This document shows, piece by piece, positions 12,083-21,648 of a DNA stretch of 64,000 nucleotides (positions are counted from its first letter, which is position 1; every line of letters begins with the position of its first letter). The notes under the pieces were generated by a model. It was not told where the DNA came from, did no database searches, and saw only the letters and a program-made list of their open reading frames with translations. Made by a program: the position numbers and the translations under genes. This stretch comes from Liquidambar formosana (Eukaryota > Streptophyta > Magnoliopsida > Saxifragales > Altingiaceae). The stretch covers positions 37,538,790-37,602,789 of the forward strand of contig CM077826.1 of the NCBI GenBank assembly GCA_039720395.1. The letters are read 5' to 3'.

Positions 12083-12162
12083 CTCGGGTGACCACCCGGG
12101 GCTGGGCGGCTAGCCACCCAAGCCCAGGTGGCTAGCCGCCCAGGCCTGGGTGGTCACCCGAG
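12083..12162. repeat. 80-nt GC-rich inverted repeat upstream of the 425-aa gene, best-preserved copy
   Basis: Arms 12083-12118 and 12127-12162 pair at 34 of 36 positions around the loop CAAGCCCA. The outer blocks CTCGGGTGACCACCC and GGGTGGTCACCCGAG are perfect complements, as are the inner GGGCGGCTAGCCACC and GGTGGCTAGCCGCCC. It ends 87 nt before a TATA box. Confidence 0.92.
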
Positions 12163-12249
12163 CCCGAAGCAGAAATCCCACTTTGAATAGGAAACTTCCT
12201 ATTCTGATGGGTTTTTTCCTATTTGAACTCGGATTTGTGACCTTTTCCC

Positions 12250-12257
12250 TATAAAAA
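12250..12257 (+). promoter_or_regulatory. TATA box of the 425-aa antisense gene
   Basis: TATAAAAA lies 49 nt before the ATG at 12306, leaving a leader of about 20-25 nt if transcription starts at the usual distance. The preceding CCC matches the LTR context CCCTATAAATA. Confidence 0.65.
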
Positions 12258-12305
12258 CACATCCAAGAGGTTCCTAAACCTACTTGTATTCATTCATTAG
12301 AAATT

Positions 12306-13583
12306 ATGGAGGCTCTAGACAAATTTTTAGAAGGGTTTTTGAGAGTTATGAGTGCTGAAGCAAAATCTGAATTCAAGTGCTTTGGGTTGGATCCATTGCT
12401 TTCCTTGAGGCATGTGAAGCTTGAAACGAACCTCTTGACTGCTGCTACATATTTTTGGGATCCCCAAATTCATGTGTTCTGCTTCAACTATGAAGAACTG
12501 TGCCCAACCATGGAGGAATTCTGCGTGTTGTATGGGGTTTCACTGGTAGGTCCTTTTATTCTCCCTACTCCTCGCCCAAACTTCCTTACTTCTTTTTCCA
12601 ACCTCCTTGGGATTCACCCACAATATGCCTCTACGTTTGTCAAGGACCATATGGTAGACTTGATGAAATTGGCAACCTCTTTTTTGGTTTATGATGGTAA
12701 AGGTATTCTGAACTTTACCTTTCCCATTAAGCATGCACTTGCCTTTTGCCTCATTGGTCGTTTCCTTATTTCAACTGGTACTCCACATGTTCCCATACAA
12801 ATTTGTGACTTGATTCCTCTCCTTGCCAAGGGCCATAACTTGATTCCCATGGTATTAGCTGAAACCCTGAATAGCTTGGATAAAGTCCATGAGGACCCAA
12901 AGGTTCCTTTAGGAGGTAGCCCCATTCTGCTGCAAATGTGGTTACTTGAAAGACTGAATTTCTTATCACCCATTGCCATTACATCATACAAGCCCCAGCA
13001 TTACTGCCTTCGCCGCATTGAACTGCCTAGAGAGTTTTCATTGAGGGATTGGCTAGGTTACTTCCAAACCCTTTCTTGGAGGAGTGTCAAGTGGTTCGTC
13101 TTCATATGGGGCTACAGCGAACAGGTGCTTCTGCGAACTTCTGGATGTGCCATGGTGAGACTTATAGGACTGAGGTCTACTTCCTTTTATTGGCCTTCAA
13201 GGGTTCTTCGTCAGATGGGTGCCATGCAAACCATACCCACTTCCTTAAAAGGCGACTATCCTGTGGTGCCTGCGGGTCTTTCTGTAGTGACTTGGGTAAA
13301 GGATCGATGGCCTAGAAAGCTGACACTGACTCAAGTTACGAATACTGATGGTCCATATATGATGAGCCCCGAGTATAAGGAATGGTTGAAAAGCAATTTA
13401 GGTGAGAAAGAGACTACTCGGAGAGAAAGGATTTTCGGATTTATCAAGAATAACGAACTTGGATCTTGCAGAGAAGATATTATGGAAGCAGTGACAGCAG
13501 CTTATGAACATGACTTGAGGAAGAAAAGAAGACATGCAAGAGAGGAGAAGAAAGCTGAGGAGCGAGCTGCAAGGAAGCTCTAG
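12306..13583 (+). CDS. Second antisense cargo protein of element A, 425 aa, PMD-related pattern
   Basis: A single uninterrupted frame starts at the first ATG after the TATA box. The N-terminal part (residues 45-82: FWDPQIHVFCF, LCPTMEEFCVLYGVSLVG) follows the same spaced pattern as the PMD-like gene: WD, F-x-F, E, T, F, then G-x-S-L-x-G with nearly identical spacing. A middle segment (MWLLERLNFL) resembles plant proteins of unknown function, possibly DUF7745, found next to transposon genes. Residues about 395-425 are highly charged (KKRRHAREEKKAEERAARKL), likely helical or coiled. No catalytic motif is seen and the function is unknown. Its 3' end converges on the integrase end; AATAAA signals lie at 13681 and near 13695. 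Confidence 0.8.
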   Translation: MEALDKFLEGFLRVMSAEAKSEFKCFGLDPLLSLRHVKLETNLLTAATYFWDPQIHVFCFNYEELCPTMEEFCVLYGVSLVGPFILPTPRPNFLTSFSNLLGIHPQYASTFVKDHMVDLMKLATSFLVYDGKGILNFTFPIKHALAFCLIGRFLISTGTPHVPIQICDLIPLLAKGHNLIPMVLAETLNSLDKVHEDPKVPLGGSPILLQMWLLERLNFLSPIAITSYKPQHYCLRRIELPREFSLRDWLGYFQTLSWRSVKWFVFIWGYSEQVLLRTSGCAMVRLIGLRSTSFYWPSRVLRQMGAMQTIPTSLKGDYPVVPAGLSVVTWVKDRWPRKLTLTQVTNTDGPYMMSPEYKEWLKSNLGEKETTRRERIFGFIKNNELGSCREDIMEAVTAAYEHDLRKKRRHAREEKKAEERAARKL

Positions 13584-13891
13584 AAAAACTGAAGACTCAA
13601 TAGAATAGGATATTTATGGCACTTTTATAGTTCTTTTACTTAATACCAATGAATTGCTATGTCAATCAATTTTAGTTTTGAATAAATTGCCAATAATAAA
13701 TCGAATTTGGGATTTTGTTGTTTGATTTAGACCGCCCCCAAGGTAACTTTATGGGTTGCCTACGTATCTCCATGATTTTTTCTTTTTTGCTTTTTTTTCT
13801 TGTTTTTTTTTTTTTTTTTTTTTTTTCTTTTTTTTGAATATGCCTTAACTTTTGCCTAGGCCGCCCTTACGGGTTTTCAACCTAGCAGGCC
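13584..13891. other. Convergent intergenic zone after integrase, conserved with element B
   Basis: This holds plus-strand AATAAA signals for the 425-aa gene, a T-rich run at 13790-13835 (A-rich on the minus strand), and two blocks also present in element B. One is CTAGGTTGAAAACCC...AAGGGCGGCCTAGG (minus, around 13855-13890). The other is GGAGATACGTAGGCAACCC (minus, around 13750-13775). Both lie just after the pol stop. Confidence 0.6.
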
Positions 13892-16800
13892 TCAAACATG
13901 ATATTTTTTCAATTGATCCAAATTAGTTGGACGAGCGAACTCAATTCCATCTAAATCCATGAGGCGAACAGCCCCTGTTGGCAATATCTCTTTGATAATG
14001 TACGGTCCACCCCAACTTGGCTTGAATTTCCCTCGCGGGTTGAATACTGGAGCTCTGATTTCTTTCAGCACTACATCCCCTTTCTTTAGACCTCGGTCTT
14101 TGACATGCTTGTTGAATGCTCTGGCGACTCTCCGCTGATACCCCTGAACATGATACAGCGCCCTTAAACGCCTTTCATCCAGCAAAGCTAACTCATTATA
14201 ACGGCTCTTAACCCAGTCCACTTCTATTATCTGGCTCTCCACGGCAACCCTTAGTGAAGGAACTTCCAACTCAACTGGCAACACGGCCTCCATTCCGTAA
14301 ACTAGAGAATAAGGGGTAGCCCCTGTTGACGACCTTATTGATGTTCTGTAACCCCATAGAGCCAATGGTAACTTCTCATGCCAGTCTGTGTGCGAATCCG
14401 CAGTCTTCTGCAGTATCTTCTTGATGTTCTTGTTAGCTGCTTCCACTGCTCCATTAGTCTGAGGACGATATGGTGACGACAAATGGTGAACTATGCCGTA
14501 CTTTTGCAAGAGCTCATGGGTTTCTTTCTGAAAGTGCTGGCCATTGTCTGAGATAACTTCATGCGGTACCCCATATCGATAGATGATGCTGTGCTGTATG
14601 AACTGTGCTACCTTCTTGGAATTCAAGGTCTTGAAGGACGCTGCTTCCACCCACTTAGTGAAATAATCGATGGCAACCAGGATGTATTCATGCCCATTTG
14701 ACGCCTTTGGCTTGATCTGTCCGATGATATCTATCCCCCATACTGCGAATGGCCATGGTGACGACATACTTGTTAAAGGCATAGAAGGCAAATGTTGTCC
14801 ACTGGTGAACAGTTGGCATTTATGGCACTTCTTGACATGTGCATGGCAATTTCTTTCCATGGTAGACCAATAATAGCCTAGCCTCATGATTTTCTTAGCC
14901 AACATATAGCCATTCATATGCGGAGCCCCTGTCCCTTCATGGATTTCTTTAATCAGATGCTCGGCTTCCTCTTCGGTGACACATAGCAGGTGGATCCCGT
15001 CGTATGATCTCCGATATAGCTTTCCTCCACAAAGTACATAGTGACTCACCAACTGCCTTAGGGTTTTTCTATCAATACGAGATGCTCCCTCTGGGTACTC
15101 TCTTTCTTCAACGAACTTCTTTATGTCATGGAACCACGGGTGGCCATCGATCACTTCCCCTCCTCGGATTGCACAACAGTACACAGGCTTGTCTCGACAT
15201 TCTATCACCAGCGGCTTCACATTTCCCCCTTCAGGTATCTCCACCATGGATGCTAGGGTCGCCAAGGCATCGGCGAACTGGTTCTTGTTTCTTGAAAGGT
15301 AGTTGAACTCTATCTCTGAGAACTCCTTGGTTAGAGCTTCCAGATAGGCATGGTAGGGCAGCAACTTCTCATCTCGAGTTTTCCATTCCCCTTTTATCTG
15401 ACAAATGATTAGCGCTGAGTCCCCGAACACTTCCAATTCTTTGATCCCCAATTCAAGTGCGGCTTCCAATGCTAGGATACAGGCCTCATACTCAGCAATG
15501 TTGTTGGTAGCTTAAAACCCCAACTTGACCGCCAATGGTGTAAATGCCTCTTCAGGTGAAACTAGCAGGACTCCTATCCCATAACCTTTCTTATTGGCTG
15601 CTCCATCGAAGTATACTCTCCAAGTTTTTCTACCAATCTCTAGCATGTCCTCATCTGGGAATTGGTCGTTAAACGGAGCGGATGATGACACCGGACAGCT
15701 GGCTAGGTAGTCTGCGATGACGCTCCCCTTGATAGACTTCTGATTTACGTACTTGATGTCAAATTCATTGAGGAGAATTGACCATCGAGCAGTTCTGAAT
15801 GACAATACCGGCCTTTCTACCAAGTACTTCAACGGGTCCATGCGACTTATCAAGAACACTTCGAAGGACATCATGTAGTGTCGGAGCTTTTGCGTCGCCC
15901 ATACTAGTGCCACACAAGCTTTTTCAATGGCATTGTACTTCACTTCATAGTCCTTCATTTTCTTGCTTAGGTAGTAGATGGCATTCTCCTTTGTAGACCC
16001 TTCGAGATATTGAGCTAACATAGCTCCCGTCGCGGTTTCGGTGACCGTTAAGTATAACAAGAGCGGTGCACCTTGCCGTGGGGGAACTAAGATTGGAGGA
16101 TTGCTCAAGTATCTCTTAATGGTCTCAAAGGCCTTTTGGCATTCTTCATTCCATACTTTTGGCACACCTTTCTTAAGCAATTTGAAGATTGGTTCGCAAA
16201 CCATGGTCAAGTTGGCAATGAATCGGCTTATGTATTGAATCCTTCCCAGAAAACCCCGGATCTGCTTCTCAGTGCTAGGCGGCTCCATCTCCATAATAGC
16301 TTTTATCTTCCCTGGGTCCACTTCGATGCCCCTCTGAGTGATCATGAATCCCAATAGCTTGCCTGCAGTGACACCAAAAGCGCACTTCTGTGGGTTTAAA
16401 CGGAGATTGTACTTCTTAGCTCGCTCTAGGAATTTCTCTAGTGCCTTAAAATGCCCTTCCCTATCCACGGACTTCACGATCATATCATCGACATAAACCT
16501 CGACTTCCTTATGGATCATATCATGCAATAAGGTCGTAGCTGCTCTTTGGTAAGTAGCCCCAGCGTTTCTCAAGCCAAAAGGCATTACCTTGTAACAGTA
16601 CGTTCCCCATTGCGTGATAAAGGCTGTTTTCTCCATGTCTTGAGGCGCCATCTTTATTTGGTTATACCCGGAGAATCCGTCCATGAAGGAGAGGAGTGCA
16701 TGTCCCACTGTGCTGTCCACCAACATGTCGATATGGGGTAAAGGAAAGTCATCCTTGGGGCTCGCGGCGTTGAGATCTCGGAAGTCGACACACATCCTCA

Positions 16801-17270
16801 CTTTCCCATCTTTTTTAGGCACAGGCACCATATTCGACAACCATTCGGGGTACTCCACAACTTGGAGGAAACCCGCGTCTAGTTGTTTAGTTACCTCTTC
16901 TTTTACTTTTAGAGCCCATTCGGGTTTTAATCTTCTGAGTTTCTGCTTTACCGGCTTCTTTAGGGAATTAGTGGGGATATAGTGTTGCACAATATCGGGG
17001 TCGATGCCAGGCATGTCTTCATAAGACCATGCAAAAGCCGTAATGTTGGCCTTCAAGAGAGAGATCATCTTTTCTTTTTCAACGGGGGAGAGGGTTTTCC
17101 CAATTTTAACTATTCTTGGCAATTCATTCGTCCCTAAGTTGATTTATTCCAATTCATCCATATTAAGTTCGGTGACGCCCCTTTTCCTTTGCTCAACGAG
17201 CTCCGGGGGGACATCGTTCCTAGGATCTATATCCATGCCATAAATATCCATAGAGGAGAGAAAAGAGACA
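13892..17270 (-). pseudogene. Element A pol: reverse transcriptase, two RNase H domains, integrase (two nonsense codons)
   Basis: One reading frame begins after the intron acceptor at 17271. It contains RT (MPFGLRNAGATYQ, YVDDMIVKS), a gypsy-type RNase H (SKKMKDYEVKYNAIEKACVA), a second archaeal-type RNase H (VYFDGAANKKGYG, NNIAEYEA, FGDS, ADALATLA) and integrase with zinc finger (HEGTGAPH, CHKCQ), D-D-E residues (WGIDIIG, ISDNGQHF, GAVEAANKN) and a GGPYII tail. Two RNase H domains are typical of the Tat lineage. Only two stops interrupt it: TAA at 17144-17146 near the start and TAA at 15512-15514 inside the second RNase H. Otherwise the frame is open for 1.1 thousand codons, so inactivation is recent. 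Confidence 0.9.
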
Positions 17271-17440
17271 CTGCATATATAGAGAAAGAAAACACACTTT
17301 ATTGACTAGGAATAGTAGGAATGACACACAAAAGAAGAAAGAAAACAAATAAATCTGTATCAATACCATGACTCCACAAAGAGAGTTGAGTAGATACATC
17401 TTATTGAATTAGGGAAATATTACTAAACTAAGACACCTAC
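17271..17440 (-). other. Pol intron of element A between linker and reverse transcriptase
   Basis: On the minus strand the donor TT-GTAGGT starts at 17440 and the acceptor TATATATGCAG ends at 17271, giving 170 bp. It is rich in T and contains stop codons. Removing it joins the linker frame (DSS) to the frame that continues into RT, and also removes the linker's TAG. Splicing of an intron in this position is known for Ogre elements. The exact donor is my choice from the frame requirement. Confidence 0.7.
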
Positions 17441-18084
17441 AAGCTGCTATCAGGTAGGCCAAAGTCTTCTTCTTCATGGAGCTCCGCAATGACACCACAT
17501 TCAAGGTACCAATTCAGGAGTGGCATCGTAGCATGGCTAATGGACGAACCCTGGAGTTCTTCAATGGTCGAGTCTTCCACGGTGAGGATCATATCTTGGA
17601 ACATTTCAGCCATAGCCCCTGCGTCAAGGTTCTCTGCCCAGTCTTCTTCTTTCTTTCCCCAGAACTCATCATTGATGGCTTCATCATCCACCCTTTCAAC
17701 TGTGATTGGATACCATTCGGTGAAGAAAATTTCAAAACCTGGAACTCGGATCTTGGCAGCTTGGTCAAAGGTGGGTTCTGGAAACCCGCAATATAGAAAA
17801 TCATCCCCTTTTTTGACGAAGTAACCATTCAAAGTAGGTCGATATGGCGAGATCTTCAGGTCTGGCACCCTTCCCTCGGCTTTGGCTCTTACTTTCTCCT
17901 TGTTTCTCTTCAGCATTTCCGCATGATCATTTTTAGAGGGCTCATACCCTAGCCCAAAGGTGTATGAGGTGACACGGCTTTGAATGGACGTAGAGATCCC
18001 TTGTTGGCGACGCCCTAGCCCCATGCCTGGAAAGAAGCTCATTCTTCTCATGATCTCACCAACGTGCAAATTGCCAGGGGGCAA
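17441..18084 (-). CDS. Element A protease-RT linker with G-patch-like motif
   Basis: About 210 residues follow the protease in a shifted frame. Near the N-terminus is MRRMSFFPGMGLGRRQQG, which fits the G-patch pattern (aromatic, then PG-x-GLG-x3-G); G-patch domains bind RNA or RNA-helicase partners. The rest is acidic, with FGLGYEPSKNDHAEM and EEDWAENLDAGAMAEMFQDM, and no known catalytic site. The natural N-terminus is unclear because a one-base frame change near 18068 separates it from protease. Confidence 0.6.
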
Positions 18085-18947
18085 AAGTCCAAGGGTATTA
18101 ATTCACCCTTCTCGAGCTCTTTCTCAATGCATTGGACATAGTCAAACCCAGATAGTGGTACTGCTGCTGATTCAGGTTGTATCTCACATATAGGCACGCC
18201 CGCGAGTTTCAATTTATAGTCCCCTTGAAGCGTTACTATGGCTCCTTCATAAGGAAACTTCACCTTTTGATGGAATGAAGATGGCACAGCCCCAGCGGGA
18301 TGGATCCAAGGTCGGCCCAGCAGCAAGTTGAAACATGACGGCACATCCAACATTTGGAATTCCACCCTAAATTCAGTGGGTCCTATGATAAGAGGCAAAG
18401 TAACCACCCCTATTACTTCACAACGGGTGTTATCATAAGCTCTTACGGTCTGCCCAGATGGCGTGAAATCGGTGGGTCCCAAACCCAAGACAGTGGCAGT
18501 TCGGAGAGGACATACATTCAGTGCAGACCCATTGTCGATAAGGACGGTAGGTACCCTCTTCCCCATAGTGTCAACGGTCACATAGAGAGCTTGAGAATGG
18601 CTTGGCCCGCTTTTGGGTAGGTCCACATCGGTGAACACGATGGTTGAGTTCTTGGGAGTTGGATTCACCAAATGTACCAATCCCTCGGGGGATGTGTCAA
18701 TAGGCATTTGTATCTGATTCAACAGTTTTGACACGGTCTGTCTGTGCTTGTGCGAGGCCATGAGTAAGCCCCAAATAGTAATGTTGGCATTGGTCTTCTT
18801 CAGCTGCCTAAGCACTTCATCCTCTTCTTCTTGCAAGCTAGGACGCCTCTGCCCTTCCAAATCTTCCAACGGATTCTCAGATTCTAGGTGGGGAGGCTTG
18901 AAATGACGACCCCCTCTGGTTATATGGTCCAACTCATCATCGCTAGC
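18048..18947 (-). CDS. Element A aspartic protease
   Basis: This region is in the same frame as gag, after a single TAG. The active site is PTVLIDNGSALNVCP (D-N-G-S, the Tat form), followed by the flap/second-half segment FRVEFQMLDVPSCFNLLLGRPWIH. It would process the Gag-Pol polyprotein. The frame runs out at 18048 into nonsense residues, while the homologous continuation resumes one base off at about 18068. This is either a disabling indel or a programmed shift. Confidence 0.82.
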   Translation of the reverse strand, partial: ASDDELDHITRGGRHFKPPHLESENPLEDLEGQRRPSLQEEEDEVLRQLKKTNANITIWGLLMASHKHRQTVSKLLNQIQMPIDTSPEGLVHLVNPTPKNSTIVFTDVDLPKSGPSHSQALYVTVDTMGKRVPTVLIDNGSALNVCPLRTATVLGLGPTDFTPSGQTVRAYDNTRCEVIGVVTLPLIIGPTEFRVEFQMLDVPSCFNLLLGRPWIHPAGAVPSSFHQKVKFPYEGAIVTLQGDYKLKLAGVPICEIQPESAAVPLSGFDYVQCIEKELEKGELIPLDFCPLAICTLVRS

Positions 18948-20774
18948 CTATATGTCATGGACTTCCTCGGAGTCATTCATTAAGTCATCCCATTCTATCA
19001 TGTCAATGCTCTCCATTTCTGTCGGCAAGTCATCCCAACCTGTAGGGACTATTGGCTCATTCGATATCGGACTTGGGCTTGAGTACAGCACATAGTAGTC
19101 AAATTTCCCCGACGATTCACCTAATAGGCCAACCTGAGGATCCCCTGCTTCATATCTTTCTTTCAGCTCTTGTTGGATAGATTTCTTTGGCAACAACAAA
19201 ACTTTTTGGTCAATGAGGTCTTGAATGATCTTCTTTAGTATAGAACAAGCCTCGGTGTCATGACCGGGTGCACGATGGTATTGGCAATATTGGTGAGGGG
19301 TTGATGGCCTTGGCTTTGGTGGAAGGGGCATGATAAGGTTGTTATTGCGGCAAATGGTGAAAAGACGGGTTAAGGTCATGGGGAGTGGAGTGTATTGTCT
19401 TATGGGTCGGCGAGGGCGAGAGGATTCAACCTCAATGGCATTTATGGTGTTAGGTGGGGGTGTGTTGTTATGAGATGAGAGAGGATTACGGGTGACATTT
19501 GGACGGGTTGGTGGTGAAATGACTTGCTTGTTAATGAGGTCTTGGACTTGGTGGCGAAGGCGAATACAGCGATTGGTGGCATGGCCTTTGGATTGGTGGT
19601 ACTTGCAGTACTCATTCTCATTGTAGCTCTTGGGTAAGGGATTTGGTGGAGGTCTTGGGTCGAGTGGCTTCAATAGGTCACGACTTATGAGCTTTTCAAG
19701 GACTCTTTCGAGTGGCATGAATAGGTCAGTGAATTGGCGAGGTGGGTTGACATCATTGAGAGAAAAGGGTTGGATTGGTTGAGTTATGGTGTTGACCTCG
19801 GCATTGTTCTTCCCAGTAAAGTTTGTCTTGCGACTCCTCACTTCCTCAGTTTTGATTGTCCCATCGTTGATAGCATCTTCAACCTGCGTGCCAGCCCCTA
19901 TGAGAGCTTTGAAATTGGGGAAATAGTGGGCAAATAAGTGCTTGTGATACACAGGCAGCAAGTTCTTAACCACCAGCTGAATTTGGTCCTCCTCATTTGG
20001 CCTATCCGTCATTCTCGACACCTTTTGTCTCCACCTTGTAATGTAAGCGGAGAAAGTTTCATGAACCCCTTGCTTGGTAGTTTCCAGGTCCCTTCGAGTG
20101 ACATCCACCTCTGTGTTGTACTTGTAGTGCTCCGAAAACTCATTGCATATATCTTCCCAAGTCCGGGTTCTATTCTCATCCAAGGACAAGAACCATTTCA
20201 AAGCAGAAGTGGCCAAGGTTTCATGGAACATTTGAGCTAAAAGCTCGTCAGTAGCCCCTCGAGGGTGCATAGCTCGCACATACATCTTCAAATGAGTCTT
20301 AGGGCAACCCGTCCCATCGAACTTTTCTAACTCCGGCATCTTGAATTGTAGTGGAATACGAGCCGTTGGAAACAGAGATAGAGTCCGCACATCGACCATG
20401 TCATCAGCCCTACGAATCCCTTTTATAGTTCTCTCCAATGCTTCTACCTTGCTAGCTAACACGGAATCACTGCTAGTACCTTTCCCCTTGGCTTCCCCTT
20501 CTAGGTTAATGACCTCAGGTTTCGAGCTACTTTCCCCCCTTGTCTTGGTGTTCTCATTGGATTGAGGTCCCTCTTCGGTGCCAGCCCCATGAGGTATGCC
20601 CGAGGAATGGGCCTTAGAGCCATTTTGTTCAAGATCCGCCATCTTCTGTTGGTTCTCTTGAGCCATTTTCAATGCGGTATCGGATGTCTCGGCGGTATGG
20701 TCAAGCTTGGTCATGATGGCTTTCAGGCAAGCCTCAAGGTCAAAGTGCCCCTCACTAGTTCTTTCGTCGGCCAT
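18948..20774 (-). CDS. Element A Gag with two zinc knuckles
   Basis: The first ATG in frame (MADERTSEG) is at about 20774; the open frame extends 22 codons upstream. Residues below are counted from that upstream end (630 in all). Capsid-like sequence lies at about 150-310 (LALKWFLSLDENRTRTWEDI region). Two knuckles of the Tat form C-x2-YH-like follow: YCKYHQSKGHATNRC at 411-425 and YCQYHRAPGHDTEAC at 518-532. The C-terminus is acidic. The gene ends in TAG at 18948-18950 and the same frame continues into protease. Element B encodes a close relative. Gag forms the particle that packages the element RNA. Confidence 0.85.
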   Translation of the reverse strand: MADERTSEGHFDLEACLKAIMTKLDHTAETSDTALKMAQENQQKMADLEQNGSKAHSSGIPHGAGTEEGPQSNENTKTRGESSSKPEVINLEGEAKGKGTSSDSVLASKVEALERTIKGIRRADDMVDVRTLSLFPTARIPLQFKMPELEKFDGTGCPKTHLKMYVRAMHPRGATDELLAQMFHETLATSALKWFLSLDENRTRTWEDICNEFSEHYKYNTEVDVTRRDLETTKQGVHETFSAYITRWRQKVSRMTDRPNEEDQIQLVVKNLLPVYHKHLFAHYFPNFKALIGAGTQVEDAINDGTIKTEEVRSRKTNFTGKNNAEVNTITQPIQPFSLNDVNPPRQFTDLFMPLERVLEKLISRDLLKPLDPRPPPNPLPKSYNENEYCKYHQSKGHATNRCIRLRHQVQDLINKQVISPPTRPNVTRNPLSSHNNTPPPNTINAIEVESSRPRRPIRQYTPLPMTLTRLFTICRNNNLIMPLPPKPRPSTPHQYCQYHRAPGHDTEACSILKKIIQDLIDQKVLLLPKKSIQQELKERYEAGDPQVGLLGESSGKFDYYVLYSSPSPISNEPIVPTGWDDLPTEMESIDMIEWDDLMNDSEEVHDI

Positions 20775-21630
20775 GTCTGTCTGATGGGTAGATTCAACAC
20801 TCACTAGACGCCCTTGCGGATTGCGGATCCAAGCCAGCACGTCTATGGATAGAAAAGTTTTAACCTTTAGCCTAAGGACTTGTCCTAAACCTCCATATTT
20901 TCCTTAATGAACTCGGTCTCTACACCATGTTCAATTAATTCATTCCTTTTATCCAATTACCTTTACAAGGGTCATGGATTAAGGGTATGTTTTAAAAGAA
21001 TAGGGTATAGAGTCCTTCAATTAGGTTTAATTAATCCCCTACGACTAGCACATCACAAACATAGCTTTATATCCTACTTCCTTAATTTATTCCTTCCAAC
21101 CCGTGGCCTTAACGAAGGCTAGGGTTTAAAGGTCTATGTTAAGGGCATAAGATATAAAGCCTCACACCACAAACACGGCATAGCATCATTACAAACAATT
21201 GTGGGTGCATAAAGGTGAGACCGTAGTGTCCTACAAGTCTGTCTATATGGACTAATGATAAGGGTAGGCTGGGGTCCTTCACTTGCTTGAGCAATCCTTA
21301 TACCTAACCACATGTGGCATCAGGAACGCCGCGTGGGTCCAACAGTACGTAATTAACTCATTTAATATACCCAAGGGCAAGCCCAAGGGTACTAGGCAAG
21401 AGAGGTTGATAGCTTTCGCCCCAACACATGGAATCAGGAAAACCAAGGTTGAGACTAGGCCGATCGTTGGCAAGGATACATCGAGGGACATCGATCCTAG
21501 CATGCAAGAATTTGCGCACACAATGCAATAAATGAAAGCACACAATCAAGCGGATGCAATGTGATTGATTTTAATTAAACCTAAGAAATTAACCTAGCCC
21601 AATTAAACTTTATAGAGTCTAGCCCACAAA
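20775..21630 (-). other. Element A leader between primer-binding site and gag
   Basis: No conserved protein is seen. Part of it (about 21180-21560) matches the element B leader around 32087-32430 in sequence, so this leader segment is conserved between the two elements. Small open frames on both strands here look fortuitous. A packaging signal would be expected in this region but cannot be identified. Confidence 0.55.
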
Positions 21631-21648
21631 TCCCCAGTGGAGTCGCCA
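21631..21648 (-). promoter_or_regulatory. Primer-binding site of element A
   Basis: TGGCGACTCCACTGGGGA on the minus strand starts 3 nt after the 5' LTR. It would pair with the 3' end of a tRNA ending TCGCCA. Ogre-type elements are reported to use tRNA-Arg, which fits but was not checked. The identical 18 nt occur in element B. Confidence 0.8.

Noticed and set aside
12500..13315. Small frames overlapping the 425-aa gene on both strands
   Set aside because: No motifs; the 425-aa frame shows domain-like conservation and has a TATA box.
13892..20840. Plus-strand open frames opposite gag and pol (for example 19938-20240, 15004-15306)
   Set aside because: They are shadows of the strongly biased minus-strand coding frames and show no known motifs.
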